From Echinometra lucunter (Eukaryota; Echinodermata; Echinoidea; Camarodonta; Echinometridae), in assembly GCA_029962745.1 (NCBI GenBank), contig CM057165.1:23835202-23899201 (forward strand): 64,000 bases of DNA, in the 5' to 3' direction. Position numbers and translations under genes: made by a program. Below are positions 9,211-21,801 of the stretch, piece after piece; position 1 is the stretch's first letter, and every line of letters starts with the position of its first letter. The notes beneath the pieces are model-generated. The model saw only the letters and a program-made list of their open reading frames with translations, was not told the DNA's origin and did not search any database.

Positions 9211-11048
9211 CAGTTCATACAGGAAGCCAGGTTGTTTAAAGCGTTTTATTGTGTGGGGACTACCCCCCCCCCCCGGCGGTTTGACAAGCATTTTATGAAT
9301 GGGATGGATGGTCTAAGTAACTTTAAGTGGTCATATCTCATATGTAAAATGGGGTGACTATTTCGGGACAGGCTCCCATTCTATGAGAAACCGAACGAAA
9401 TAAAGGTGATCTGACTGAACAAAAAGGATGAGCAGGCTACAGCAATCTTGTAAGGTGCGAGCCGCTGAAACTTAGTTGTATGCATACAGTCAAGAGGAAA
9501 ACAAAAAACACAAAAAACACCTCCGGAGGAGTTGTCCTAGAACCTTTAATGGAGCTGGCGTTTCAAAAGGGGGTACCGTCATATTTTTAAATCTCCATTT
9601 CCCTTTCAAACTGATAAAGAGTCGAGTCTATCGATGATGGAAATAAAGACAAATCTCTGTCAAAATTATTCATGTGATGTGCTGTAGAAAAACGAAAACT
9701 CAATATTCTGGTCGGAATTTGCCAGGGCTATTTTTAATTCTTTAAAAGCACCAAACACTCAGTGAACATGATGAAGCTTATTATCAGGCAGAGAAAAAAG
9801 GGGACTAGAGATAAGAAGGCGAGAGGAAGAAGAAAGGAGTAGACTGTTGGAGAATTCTTTGTTTGTGTGTGTGAGTTTCTTTTTAAGAAAAAAAAATAAA
9901 GCCTAACCGAAGGAAACTATGAATGGGCATACGATCGTACAAAAAATCGTCTAAATAAACGTAAAGATAAATTTCCGTCGCCTTTGAATAATGCTCGAAC
10001 TTGTTTTTGTCATTTCCCATGTAGATGGTGTAACCATGTAGATGGCGATCCTTCAAGCACCATGTAGATGGTGCTTGAAGGAACGATAGAGAGGGAGAGA
10101 AAAGAAGGAGGAGGAGAAGAAGAAGGCGTTTTGGTGTATTGTGCGTCTCATAATTTTGGTGAAAATTATTACTGTAGAGAAGATGGTGGCGATAATACGT
10201 CAATGACGCTTTCGGTTGTAAACTTTGATTTTAAAAAATTAAGTTATCGAAAATGAAAATATTTTTCTCGAAAGACTCGTATTAATAAGAAAATGGACGC
10301 CCCTTGATTAATACATGTAATCCGTTTTTTATGCAAATTTAGATTTTAACATGATACCAAATTTAAATGAAAGAACGAGAGAGAGAGAGATACGGTGAAA
10401 GAGAAAGAGAAAGAGAGAGAAAGAAATGAGAAAGAAAGAAAGGAACAGAGGGCCAGGAATCTATCTAAATTCATGTTGATAATTGGTGCATTATCAATTA
10501 GACCAAAATAAACATAATAAGGTTGTGGTTTATTGGAGAGCGAGTTAACGGAATAGAAGATAGAAAAGAAGAAGCTTGTTGACACGACATCGGTTTCTTA
10601 GGGATGTCTCTCTTGGACATTTGTAAAACTCGGGGAAAGTGTAAATAAATGGATGACAGTATGGAACATGTTGAAGAAGGAATCCAAGGGCGAAGGTGTG
10701 TGTGGATGGGGCTGAGCCGGGAGGAAGATAAGTGGACGCCTGGATGAAAGAGTGAAACTCTATGAAAGAAAGAAAGAAGAAGTTTTCAAAAGGCTTGAGT
10801 GTTGTATGACTTTTAAGAGCTAAAAAACGAGGACAAAGAAAGGATAACCAAAAGAACCTATTGATACCCCCCCCCCACTTCCGGTTCTTAGAAAGACAGA
10901 CCAAAGGTATAGCTTTCATTATTCTGATAAAAGCTTTCCTTTTAACGGGCAGCGAAGTCTATAGTAAAGGCGGGGGTAGGGATAGGAGCAGGCCGGAGAT
11001 CTTGATGAGGGATAATAGATCTAGAGCCAGTGCTAAAATAACTTAAAG
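9211..11048. other. Gene-free stretch
   Basis: No exon recognised. A perfect 13-bp-arm hairpin lies at 10050-10081, and GA-rich simple sequence at 10375-10445 and 10760-10780. Open frames on either strand are low-complexity. Confidence 0.4.
10050..10081. repeat. Perfect short hairpin
   Basis: CCTTCAAGCACCA, a six-base loop TGTAGA, then the exact complement TGGTGCTTGAAGG. The word CATGTAGATGG also occurs three times within about 50 bp upstream and through the loop. This is probably local duplication with inversion; a small RNA hairpin is not excluded. Confidence 0.7.
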
Positions 11049-11815
11049 ACTAGATGAATCCTCGACCACGCGCGGTCTAAATTTATGCCTCCGCAATTGC
11101 CAGATCGGAAATATATGGCACATTTATGTTGATTTTCATGTATAAAATGACATCTTTGACCTTGTGACCCCTAAATCTAATGAGACAATTATAAGACTTA
11201 GATATGCATACATGAGTCAAGTTTGGAGATGAACCGTCACAGAGTTGTTAAGTTATCGCAAGAAAGAATTTCATGTGTATAATGACCTCTGTGACCTTTG
11301 ACCTTTAACCTTGAGACCCCAAAATCTAACCACATCATTGTCCCTCCCATATGCATACATGTGCCAAGAATGCAGCTGCTCCGTCAAATGGCTGTTGAGT
11401 TATCGCGAGAATGAATCATTTCTATATACATAATGACCTCTATGACTTTTGAATCTTTGACCTTGAGACCCAAAAAATCTAACCAGGTCATTGTCCTTCC
11501 CATATGCATACATGAGCCATGTTTGAAGCCAATCTGTCAAATGGTTCTTAAGTTATCGCGAGAACGAGCCATTTTAATGTGTATTATTACCTCTATGACC
11601 TTGACCTTTGACCTTGAGACTCCAAAATCTAACCAGATCATTGTCCCTCCCATATACATACACGAGCCAAGTTTGAAGTTGATCCGTCAAACGGTTCTTA
11701 AGTTATCGCGAGGACGAAAACTGGGCGGACGGACGGACGGACGGACGGGCGGGCGGAAGGGGAAAGAAATTCACAGAAAGATGCTCCTTGCTACTGACAC
11801 TCTGACACGCTAATC
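11049..11815 (+). repeat. DR1-bearing long repeat, copy 1
   Basis: Begins CTAGATGAATCCTCGACCACG and GCCTCCGCAATTGCCAGATC. It then has about four degenerate tandem units of roughly 140 bp, each with a GACCT-rich block, CCAAAATCTAACCAGATCAT, CCCATATGCATACATGAGCC and TAAGTTATCGCGAG. It ends in a (GGAC)n tract near 11725-11755. Perfect DR1 motifs TGACCTTTGACCT lie at 11292-11304 and 11602-11614. Closely related to 42271-43038. Translated frames are repeat artefacts. Confidence 0.85.
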
Positions 11816-12054
11816 TGTTTCATACAATGCATACAGACAGCAACAATATCCCCCCCCCCCCAGTTGAAGAAGTCACACAAATTGGAGCCAGTATGATCAA
11901 GGAAACAGGTGTGCCAGAAATGCATTTTCAGTCATCATCACAGGGCCTGTATGAATGGATACAGGTTTAAAGCTTGCAAGAATTATTGATATAGAATATT
12001 TCAACTTTCTGGTTCACAGAAACATCCTAACAGTATGCGATTTTTAAAAAAAAA
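11816..12054. other. Spacer
   Basis: A poly-C run at 11851-11861; otherwise unremarkable AT-rich sequence. Confidence 0.4.
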
Positions 12055-12640
12055 TGTGATTAGAACATAACTAGAACATGACAAATCAAACATTCTTTGC
12101 TTTCTCCAATAGAGCAATAGAATACAATAGCAGCAGTATTAGTGGCCATTTGTGGAAAATGTATTTGTTAAAAAAATTATCATTGATAATTACTCTCAGT
12201 TATAATTTCATATATATATGTGACGAAGAATTCATCATGGGTTCTTATTGTATAACCAGATGACCTAGCTGTTGATTGGAAATTGCAGTCACGCATCGTA
12301 TATTAACCAGAACGTGACAAATGACATTCTTTATTTTAATTAGTACATGTGATTAGAACATAACTAGAACATGACAAATCAAACATTCTTTGTTTTCTCC
12401 GATAGAGCAATAGAATACAATAGCAGCAGTATTAGTGGCCATTTGTGGAAGATGTATTTGTTTAAAAATTTATCATTGATAATTACTCTCAGTTATAATC
12501 TTAGTAGAAAAAGAGTCATTTTCTCCAATAGAGCAATATAATATAATAGCAGCAGTATTTGTAGCCATTTGTTGAAAATGTATTTGTTTAAAAATGTATA
12601 ATTGATAATTACTCTCAGTTACAATTTTAGAAGAAAAAAA
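12055..12640 (+). repeat. Diverged tandem repeat, three units plus an outlier
   Basis: Units containing AACTAGAACATGACAAATCA, TCTCCAATAGAGCAATAGAA, AGCAGCAGTATTAGTGGCCA and TTATCATTGATAATTACTCT occur at about 12060-12210, 12352-12500 and 12515-12630. A partial fourth unit lies at about 13860-13950. Unit ends and transposon class are unclear. Confidence 0.8.
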
Positions 12641-14170
12641 TCATTAGGGGCGGTGTAGTGATGTGCATGCGGAACTTGCGAATTATATATTGTGCACCAA
12701 GTGCGTTCCCTTGGTGGGAGTATACAGGTCAGTGCATGGGAAGGATGCAGAGGTTTTTGTCGTCGTTTTTTAAAATCTCTTTTTTCTTACCTTCTTTTAC
12801 CCTTTTTTCTTGCTCACATTCTTTTTTCCCCTTTTGCGTATTTGGATGGGGGTGATCGCTCCCGTTGCCCCTTCCCTTTTGGCTAAACGTAGGTTCATTT
12901 ACCGTTAGCCTGCCATAGATTTTAATATTATTATTTTACTATTATATTATATGATTTCGGAACGATTCTCTCTTGCAATATAATTTGTATGATCATACGG
13001 ATATTGGATTTTTTTTTCATGGTTAGTAGAGTGTGTTTGCATCCGTTCTGATTTGTTATTATCATCAATATTTTTCATCACATTTACAAACATAAACAAT
13101 CACACAATCACATAAAAATTATTCATTAAGAAACTTTTTTCTTTCACTTTATATTATGTTGATATAATCAATATGAAAGTTGTTTTAATTGAAACAAAGA
13201 AGTAAATCACATAATATCCTACATGTAGAAAGTTACTGCTACACCTTATATATTGGACTACATTATTTATACGGTTTTGTTTAAATTCGCCAGTCTCCAT
13301 CATTAATGATATTTTTTTCAAATATCAAAATATTTGGGTTAATATGTGAAATAATTGTTACAACCACAACAATCATTACTTGGTACGCATGGAATGAAAT
13401 GGTGTAAAATGTAATGGTGACAGAATAAAGTGAAGATAACTCTGACATTTTATTTGAAAATTTGTATAGTTCTATACTGGAGTTATTTGACATGAGTGCA
13501 ATTACTAATATAAATATGTATTATGTTTACATATTGATACAATTCAATGTTAAGCAGTTCTATCTTTCTATGTCTTTCTTTTTTCCTGTTTGCCTCTAGT
13601 CCACCGTCTTTCATCTTGTCTTCTGTCCTTCCCTATAATCATGAAAATATTTCTTTCCTTTTTTTCTTCCATCACGTCTTTCCTTGTTTCTATTCTATTT
13701 AGCTTTATCTTTCCATTTCACTTTTGCATTATACTTATTTATTCTCATTTAACCTTTTTTTCCCAATCCATTCTTCCATCTTCATCATTTAAACGGGGTT
13801 CAAATCCTGCTGCTTTCAAGCAATGATACGGGCAGAATAAGCATTCTTTAGTTTAATCAGAACATGTGAGTAGAACACTAGAACATTAATCAGAACATAT
13901 GACAAATCAAACATTCCTTGTTTTCTCCAATAGAGCAACATAATACAATGCTGTATATGGTTCCAGAATCCTCGAATACCCATAGATTTTGAAAGGATAA
14001 TGCTGTTTATACATGACATTGGGAATTGAACAGTTAAGAAACGTTAAAGTAGTAAAATGTTCAGATTGTTTACATGCCTATTCTGAATTCACCAATGCAT
14101 CACTTTACTATACCGTAAAAGTGCCTTAAAAACTTGCATGCCAAATAACAATAACAATAATGATAATAAT
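12641..14170. other. Gene-free AT-rich stretch
   Basis: Contains pyrimidine-rich tracts (12770-12880 and 13560-13790) and the fourth unit of the preceding tandem family (13860-13950). No exon, tRNA or intact transposon seen. Confidence 0.4.
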
Positions 14171-14174
14171 GGTA

Positions 14175-14400
14175 ATAAGTTTTAAAAAATGATAAAAAAT
14201 AATAAACTGGCAGCTTGCTTAGATCGACCAGAAACTCAATGTCTATAGTGGCTGATCTAGGTATACGTGAGAAAAAGATTCTAAAAACCATATAATGCTC
14301 TATATTCCTCTTAGACGTATATTGATAGCGCCTTGTATCCTCTGGAAAAGGCGCTATATAAATCCACTTATTATTATCATTATTTTCTATTAAAACTGGA
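14175..14400 (+). mobile_element. Retroposon 3' tail fragment
   Basis: GATAGCGCCTTGTATCCTCT, then AAAAGGCGCTATATAAATCC and (TTATTATCATT)n, has the form of a retroposon 3' end: a conserved GGCGCTATATAAA word followed by a trinucleotide tail. A similar word with an ATT-rich tail is at 43783-43842. Class (LINE or SINE) not decided. Confidence 0.45.
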
Positions 14401-15298
14401 AAAAAAAACAAGAATCGCGTTCTGATTATAGGCTACGATGCGTGACTGCAATTTCTAGTCAACAGGTCCCCTTCTCTCCTCTTCTTCTTGTACTTCTCTT
14501 TCTATTTTCCTTGTTTATTTCAGTCTTTTCTCTTTGTGTGACTCCAATGAGTTTGAGTGTGTATGGAGGGGGTATACTTGTTGCTGTCTGTGTACATTCG
14601 GAAATAGATAAAAGTATCATGATAGCAAAGTGCATCAATTTCAACGCCTTAAATTTAGGTTTTCTGTGAATTTCCATCCTCCAATCTCTCTCAGTATTCT
14701 CCTTCTGTCATACCTTCTGTTCTCTTTCTAAAAGTTCCTTGTTTGTTTCAATCTTTTCTCTTTCCTCTTCTCTTACTGTATTTCCTTATGTATATTCTTT
14801 GATTTCCATGCCTCTATCTATGTATTTATTGTTATCTATTAACATTTTTTGTTTATCCTGCTCTTTCCTTATGTATTTCTTTGTTTTCCTTAATTTCAGT
14901 CTCTCCCGTGCCTTTTCCCTTACGTGTTTATTTGTTTTACCATTAATCTATCACCTCTTTATGTATTTTGTTTTCCCTTCATTCTCTCCCCTGCTCTTTT
15001 CCTTGTGTATTTCTTTGCTTTCCCTTCAGTCTATCACCTCTTTTCCTTATGTATTTCTTTGTTCCCCCTTCAATCTGTGATCCTTTCTCTTTTCAATTAT
15101 TTTCTTGCTTCCCTTGACCTTGTCGCGTAAGCCCACTAGCAGTTGTACATGTATAATCTCTTCTCACCTCCCTGTTCGTACCGTATTTGTTGCTACATTG
15201 TGTGCGTGCATGTGCTTAGAGTTAGCCTCATTTACCACCGGTTTTCCTGAATTTTATCGCGAATAAGGCAGAACTCTAGTGTAAAAAAAAAATATGCC
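14401..15298. other. Pyrimidine-rich gene-free stretch
   Basis: Between 14690 and 15120 words such as CTTATGTATTTCTTTGTT recur about every 40-60 bp, giving a loose pyrimidine-rich minisatellite. Hydrophobic open frames here reflect T-rich composition. Confidence 0.45.
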
Positions 15299-15302
15299 CC
15301 CG

Positions 15303-15430
15303 GGCCCTGAAGTTCGCGTCACGGGTCATGAATTTCGCGTCATGGGTCGCGAATTTCGCGACTGGGGTGCAAAGTTGACCGCGAAATGCACGTCGCACAT
15401 GACCTGTTGTTGAGTGTACTTCAGGGCCAC
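15303..15430. mobile_element. Small CpG-rich MITE-like element
   Basis: GGCCCTGAAGTTCGCG at the left and ACTTCAGGGCC at the right form an 11-bp inverted pair. Inside, the word ATTTCGCG/GTTCGCG recurs four to five times with CACGGGTCATGAATTTCGCG spacing. This is compositionally unlike its AT-rich surroundings. Confidence 0.5.
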
Positions 15431-15569
15431 CATACTACATTCAGTGAAAGGTAAATATCATTCCAGTGTACTTACATGTTATGTGAGAGTCAACATAGGT
15501 AGGAAAATTATTCTCGATGCTTATCGTTCTTGGACAGAAAGGGCATTTCAAGGAGTCGATGTATGTAGC

Positions 15570-15688
15570 CCTGGGGGGGGGGGGGTAATGCATCCCCCAC
15601 TTTTTGAAATGGGTGCATATGATAAATATATATCTATGGTGGAATCATCCCCCCCCCCCGTAATGAGGGCCTGTCTACGCCAATGCCT
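15570..15688 (-). mobile_element. Poly-G MITE fragment with CATTGGCGTAGACAGG end
   Basis: The right end CCTGTCTACGCCAATG is the complement of a hAT-like terminus also present at 62942 (CAGTGGCGTAGACAGG). G/C homopolymers with GCATCCCCCACTTTTTGAAA resemble the ends of family A. The left end is not resolved. Confidence 0.5.
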
Positions 15689-16363
15689 GTGAAGTATGTT
15701 GCTGGTAGGAATTGGTGAATATGGTATGAAGACTAGCTGACAATGGATTTTGAGAGGGCACACCGGGCACGACAGTTATCTAGGTAAAAAAAAACAAAAA
15801 ACAAAAACAAAAAAAAAACCCAAAAAAAACAAACAAAAAAAAACTTCACAAGTCAGGGTTGGTGGAACGTCTTTCAAGGGACGGGGCACTTTTTTTCTTC
15901 AAAGGAGCAACTAATAAAGCTTGAACACAGTGAGGAAAATAACAATATTTCTGTCCCTTTGTAGTCATGGTAATCGTCAGACCATAATTCAACTTTATAA
16001 CCTTTTTAAAGCAGGTATATCCATGGTATAGCGATGTTGCATAGTTTTCATTGTTTTATTGCGCAGTTGACTTGCATGCTATATCGTGGCAACTCAATTT
16101 TGCTATGCCATAAATTCTGGGTTATAGATTCTTGTCGCCACAATAAATGAAAAATACGGTATTATGAATCACCTGCCTTGGAAACGGCATACGACCAGAA
16201 AGTATACTGAAATAGAATCAAAAGTTTTATCGATACTGGAAAGCTTACTGCTTGAGAAAAGGACTTGATCATAGAATGGTATTCTTCCTAGTGATGCTAT
16301 AACAACGCAAAGAGAGAGGGAGAGAGAGAGAGAGAGAGAGAACGGGAGAAGGAAAGAGAGAGA

Positions 16364-16426
<63 letters not shown>

Positions 16427-18622
16427 TCATGTCAGTTAAAAGCATCTTTGTAGATGTTTCCCTCTGGCTGATATGCTGAAATTACTACTGATGCAGAAAA
16501 GTATAAACAAAAGACATAATATCATACAGAGAAACTGCTTGATAGACAGAACAAGGAAGAGGGAAAAAGGCAAGTGAGACAAGTGATAGAAGTGAAGCAG
16601 AGAAACGAACATTATAAGGGTTTTGTAGAAAACTATAATTATGAACAATACAACTGAGTTATTTTATAAATGAGTGCAAGGACAATTGAATAACTTATAT
16701 CGAACAAATGAATGATCTGTGTGAAATAACAACGCTAAGTGAGATCATCTAGAACTTTCCCATGAAAATGCAATACCATCACCTAATTACCAGTGATGGT
16801 GTTAATCTATAGTCATCGGAGGGTCCATATACTGTATATACGGGAAGGGGGTGTGGTGGCTTGTTGGCCCTACTGTAATTTACACATTTCAATCCATCTT
16901 GATATAATTCATATAATTCATATTCACATAATTCGTCATACAACATAATTATTAACATCATTCTGCATAATATATCACGTATTTGGTTGCTATATGGTCT
17001 GAAATATTATGACGTGGTACCTCATAAAATTCATTACTCATCAACATAGTACACGATCAGATAGTTCCTCATATATCGAAATTCATCACGTCATATTTTG
17101 TCATAATACGCTGCTGATTAATTAGTGCTTTATAGGATTACGTGATTATTCATCATGCAAATCATCTACTTCTTGTATGTGAGGGTGTGTGCGCGCGCGC
17201 GCGCGTGTGTGTGTGGTAGTTGAGCATGATCAATTATACTTCTTCCTTCTCTTATTTTCATTGCTTTCATCTTTTTATTTTCTTATTCTCCTTACTTGTT
17301 ACTAATTCTTTTCCCTCTTCTAATTCTACCGGAATACTTACTTCTTCTTCTTCTTGATAATACTATCATTATTATCATTACTATTTCACTTTTTATTGTA
17401 CACTTTTTATTTTACAGCATCACCTCGGTTGCTCTCATGCTGATATGTAAGTTCTATGATGCCATGAAATAAGAGCCACGGATTTGTTTATGGATGGTAA
17501 GAAAGTTTCATCTAAGACTAGGTTGTCAAGTTTGGCTTTTTTCGGTTATGGGAGCAATCGCTACCGGAACAGATGTATTATCTCACTACTCTGTAAATAT
17601 CATATTGTAGATAGCTTTTTTTGTAAATACTTTGTAAATATTTTAAATTGCAAAAAAAAAGAAAATGATTTTATTGCTCCGTTCTCATGACAGTGTCCCC
17701 AATACCCGAATGAGGGTGACATGGGTCCAATAAAATAATTGTCATTGTCTATCTCTACCTCTATCTCTCTCTCTCTCTCTCTCTCTTTATATATATATCA
17801 TACACTTTTTATCTAACATCATGCATAAAAACGGATGCAAACACAAACTGAATTGAAACCGTAACAACATCATATACACGAAATAACAAACGATGTGATC
17901 GATGGTAACATAATAAAGAAATTATTGATCCAATAATATTATCCTCTAAACTTCACGGTAGTTGGGCATGATCATTTATGATCTATTCATTACGCATCAA
18001 TATATATCTAATCAATTTAATCAGCAGCAGAAGATGAGAAAATTCGTTTCTCTGGTACATGTACCACACAACGTTTTTACTTTATTAATTTTTTTCTCGA
18101 TTCGATAATCAACTCCATCACGCTAATGAGACTATTATCATCAGCAGCTTTAAGTGTCCTCGTCCTTGCTTTTCCAGCAGCCATGAACTTACAAAGGGAG
18201 ATAGACCTTTTTACTAGTGTATTCAAATTTATGCACGCTTCTCCCCAGAATCCTCGGTTACCAACTATTCAGTTCACCTGTGATGCATAATAGCATCTGA
18301 ATAGATGGAATCCAATTTGCATACATTAATTGTTGCTATGTTGGGCAAAGCCTCTGGCAAGCTTTTGTCAAGGGAAACTTTTGTTCATCAAGTGTGCATA
18401 TTACTGCATAAAATCAGTAAACAGGTCTATTTGCAGAGTTTTCTCTGCGGGCCTCCCGATATATGTTACCTTGAGGGCCGGTGTCATAGACGAATTGTTC
18501 CGGGCAGGCGACTGGATCCTTTGGAACCAATCGCCTGAATGTTCACCAGCCAATCATGGATCCGCCCTCGGTTCAGTTGATGTGATAGTCATAGTCATTT
18601 CAACCTACTCAAAGTATACCCA
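15689..18622. other. Gene-free stretch with microsatellites
   Basis: An A/C-rich tract (15787-15843), a long (GA)n tract with short interruptions (16309-16424), (GC)n/(TG)n at 17189-17213 and (CT)n at 17762-17787. The 17690-17750 region (CCCGAATGAGGGTGACATGG.. AATAAAATAATTGTCATTG) could be a retroposon 3' end. No exon recognised. Confidence 0.4.
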
Positions 18623-18625
18623 GTT

Positions 18626-18843
18626 GTTGGGTGTCCGGATAGGTTGTGTATCCGGACAGTCCATTTTAAACAGCCAAATGAAAAAGTTCACAAGCAAATC
18701 TCTTCAACGTTTTAGCACAAACTGTTAGACAATATTATAGCGAACAAATATTGATGATGATTAGCACAAATCAATGCATAGTTTTTGTTAATCCAAAGAC
18801 AAAAAAGAAGGCTTCATTTTTGTTACGTGTCCGGACACCCAAC
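18626..18843. mobile_element. MITE with TIR GTTGGGTGTCCGGA
   Basis: GTTGGGTGTCCGGATAGG at the left and CGTGTCCGGACACCCAAC at the right are inverted. The element is about 218 bp and AT-rich inside. No target duplication could be settled. Confidence 0.75.
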
Positions 18844-19255
18844 CCCCCATCCTACATGCTTACTTTGCATACCTGACGGTTAATTAACCCGTCTTCGCGT
18901 CTTGTAGGCCCCTACACTGAGTACAATTGAGTACAATGAGTTTTCCTAAAGTTAAGGGGCCGTTAATCGTATGCATAGCGTATATACTGTAGAGTCAGCT
19001 GTGTTTACGATAATTTTCTGAAAAAAAGATAATTTTGACTCTCTAGTACAATAATACAACATTTTGAACCTGGCAATGCTGTTCTTGGGAACAAATTGAC
19101 TAGTCGTTTCGTTCCTCCGGAACCAGGTCTGATAGCCTGTTTCATAGGTTTAGAGCTGGATTAGAGGCCTGTCACAGTGTAATCCTCAAACCCAGTTAGA
19201 GACCCAGTCATTCCCTTTTTCGGCAAGGAGGTTCTGTATATATATTTCAGGCTTT
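18844..19255. other. Spacer
   Basis: No supported feature. Tandem GAGTACAATTGAGTACAATGAG at about 18919-18940 is a trivial local duplication. Confidence 0.4.
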
Positions 19256-19518
19256 GTTAAAAGGTGACAACCCACTTCACCGAAGGCCCGCGAGGCCGAA
19301 AATAGCAAATTGTAATCTATAATATCACACCGCTCTGACCAATTCCTGTGCCAGAAGGAAGTTTGATAATTATTAAACGGCAACGAGGACTAAACAATGC
19401 TAAAGGAGACATAATTATTTCATATACCGATAGCGCATTATTTGTGATGAAGGAAAATACTATACGAGAAAAGTCGGCCTCGCGGGCCTTCGGTCAAGTG
19501 GGCGGACCCCGTTAAAAA
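19256..19518. mobile_element. MITE with inverted CGAAGGCCCGCGAGGCCGA ends
   Basis: The left arm (19256-19303, including CCGAAGGCCCGCGAGGCCGA) and right arm (19470-19518, TCGGCCTCGCGGGCCTTCGG then CAAGTGGGCGGACCCCGTTAA) pair over about 45 bp with mismatches. CpG-rich ends surround an AT-rich core. Confidence 0.75.
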
Positions 19519-19839
19519 AAATGACAAGTTGTGTAAATGTCGCTGCAGTGATCCAATATACTTGCGTTGATGGTCAATTTGTAATGAGGCAATTTTTTTA
19601 CGGGGCTGACCTATCTCACCCGAATATTAATGGGTTGCGAGCAAGTGCAGCGAGCTAGCATTTTTTTTTTCTTTTTTATAATGAAAATGTGTAAGAAGTT
19701 TTTATATCAATGGTACACTCAGCTGTGCCTCAATTTTTGTCCACACCGAATTTTCCTCTTTTTAGCGGGGGGGGGGGGGGGGTGCGGTGAAACCTGAAGG
19801 CCCCCCCACCAGATACCAGCGGTGAAAATATTGATAATA

Positions 19840-19889
<50 letters not shown>

Positions 19890-20596
19890 CATAATAATAG
19901 TGATAATAAAATAATAGTAGTAATACTAAAGACATATACTACGCAGCATATCCATCTAAAATGGTGCTCAAGGCCCTTTTTACACAATGCAAACATTAAT
20001 TACAAAAGAAGCCAATAGTTCGTGTAATGCATATTCAAGAGGAAGCAATATTCACAAAATAGCAAAAGGCGCGTTCTGGTACCGGGGGGGGGGGGGGTGC
20101 TTCATAAAGCTGTTCGTAAAGTTACACATGACTTTCAGGCCCATGGGAACGATTTTTTCACAGGCGCTGGGGGTGCTGAGCCGCTGAGCCACATGTTAGG
20201 TTACCGCACCTTTAGCAAGCAGTGTTTCAGTATTCGGGAAACATGAAGGGGTGTAAGGCCTAAATTTGCTGACAGTTATGCTGCATTCTAAGTCAAATCT
20301 AAGTACCCCTTCCCTCTCACACAAAACACAAGTTATTTTAAACAATATCGCAGGTGTAGATTTTTATTATCTTGATGAAACATTTAGGGATTTCGAAGTG
20401 TTTTTTTTTTTTTTTTTTGGGGGGGGGGGGAATGATGCTTCTTTTTAGATTATATGAACCACTCTGTTTTTCAATTCTGCGAGCGAGCGAACCGAGCAAA
20501 CCGAAAATATGTACTTCTTGAAACTTCTTGTTAAGAAAGATCGATGTGTTATTTTGTCATCAAAATACAATGTTGGTCTATAAGAAATCCGAAGCG
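19519..20596. other. Gene-free stretch
   Basis: G-runs (19767-19782 and 20083-20097), a (GAT)n microsatellite at 19840-19889, a family-F end fragment (GGTGCTTCATAAAGCTGTTC) at about 20095 and a T-run/G-run at 20400-20430. No exon seen. Confidence 0.4.
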
Positions 20597-20830
20597 GACA
20601 CCGGCGTAAATCCGTTTTGAGGTGCGGGAAGGGGGGGGGGGATGATTGAAATATTTTGCCGAGATTTCTTGGTCACACGCCAAAAGGCACACCCTTTCGC
20701 CCGTCCCCGCCCAATAATATAATATTTGTTTATTTTTTGCGAGCGAGCGAAGCGAGCGAGCCAAATACAACGACTTCTTACTGTAAAAGAAGTCTTTTTT
20801 GTCATCAAAATATACTCTAGGCCTAATGAT
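20597..20830 (+). mobile_element. Family-A hAT MITE, right-truncated copy
   Basis: CACCGGCGTAAATCCGTTTTGAGG then a G-run and GATGATTGAAATATTTTG matches the left end of the intact copy at 25970. The CpG mirror motif and AAGTCTTTTTTGTCATCAAAATA follow. The right TIR is absent. Confidence 0.7.
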
Positions 20831-20929
20831 ATTTAAATGGCAAATTTGGTCACCTCACTATCTCACTACCTCACTACTAAATAAGCTCAAATATTTTTCC
20901 CCGATTAAATTTTGAAAACATTATATTCT

Positions 20930-21054
20930 ACTCTCGTCGCACCTCATGAATTATGGAATACTGGCCTGGGGAAATTGCAATACGACCTCAATTGACAAAA
21001 TATTCAAAATACAAAAACAGGCAGTTACGGTGATTAATCAAGCTGGGCTTTGAG
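20930..21054 (+). pseudogene. LINE reverse-transcriptase fragment
   Basis: One frame (about 40 codons to a TGA) reads HLMNYGILAWGNCNTTSIDK and then IFKIQKQAVTVIN. This matches the Y-G-[IL]-x-x-W-G-N ... L-x-x-[IL]-Q-[KR]-x-A-[ILV]-R-x-I pattern found just after the catalytic core in non-LTR retrotransposon (CR1/L2/Jockey-like) polymerases. The rest of the polymerase is missing, so this is a dead fragment. Confidence 0.7.
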
Positions 21055-21204
21055 CAGCAAAGATAGGCCCTCTGGAAAGGATTTGGGATTAAGAGGGATT
21101 AAGGGATTAAGGGTAATTAATTTTAATTAGTTATTGACCGTCACTTCCACTAAAACAAAACCAGAAATAATAATGGATTAACAAGTGGAATCTTCCGGAA
21201 ACGG

Positions 21205-21720
21205 AAGTCAATATATCTCATGGCATTGCTATTGTTTTATAGAGGAAGTTCATAACAATAGACTGGAGTTAAAGGCTGTAGAGGCTGAAAAAAAAAAAAC
21301 GGGGGGGGGGGGTATCCATCCCGAGGATGATTCACGGGGATGGGGTGACATGGACCCTGTATAGGCCCACCATGGATGATAAGACTTACAAGACCAGTGA
21401 GTACAACGCTGGGATGGAGCAGATATCTAAGAGTGTGTACTAGGACTTGTGGGATTGAAGAAGAGAATGATACAAAGGAAGATGCTATAAGCCACACAAT
21501 GTACCAGTAAACTACATGTATGAACAATGTCAGGACCAGAGAAAATGGGGGATATGTCTCATGGCATTGCCATTGTTTTATAGAGGAAGAAGTAAGAATA
21601 GACTGGAGTTAAAGGCTGTAGAGGTTGAAAAAGGAGGGGGGGGGGCATGCTTTCGTCGACCTTCCTATGTCTTTGTATGTTTGTGTAGAATATGAGGAGT
21701 TAAAGGGGGGGGGAGCCCTA
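21205..21720 (+). repeat. Direct repeat pair with G-runs
   Basis: TCATGGCATTGCTATTGTTT.. GACTGGAGTTAAAGGCTGTA ending in an A-run or G-run occurs at about 21218-21311 and again at about 21558-21648. A poly-G and GGGGATGG-rich portion follows each. Probably a local duplication of a MITE half. Confidence 0.7.
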
Positions 21721-21801
21721 CCAGTTACTTTCATCAGATGCTGAATCATGGTGGATGGGCGAGTTCAGGTCAGATCTGATTGGTCAGATCAGGACATGTG
21801 A

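Noticed and set aside
11433..11813. 126-residue open frame, and the similar one at 42681-43061
   Set aside because: Both are translations of the DR1-bearing repeat ending in the (GGAC)n tract (GGRTDGRTGG). The resemblance reflects the repeat, not a gene.
14739..15130. Hydrophobic membrane-protein-like open frames
   Set aside because: Pyrimidine-rich repeats give Phe/Leu/Ser-rich frames on the plus strand. No splice or start context.
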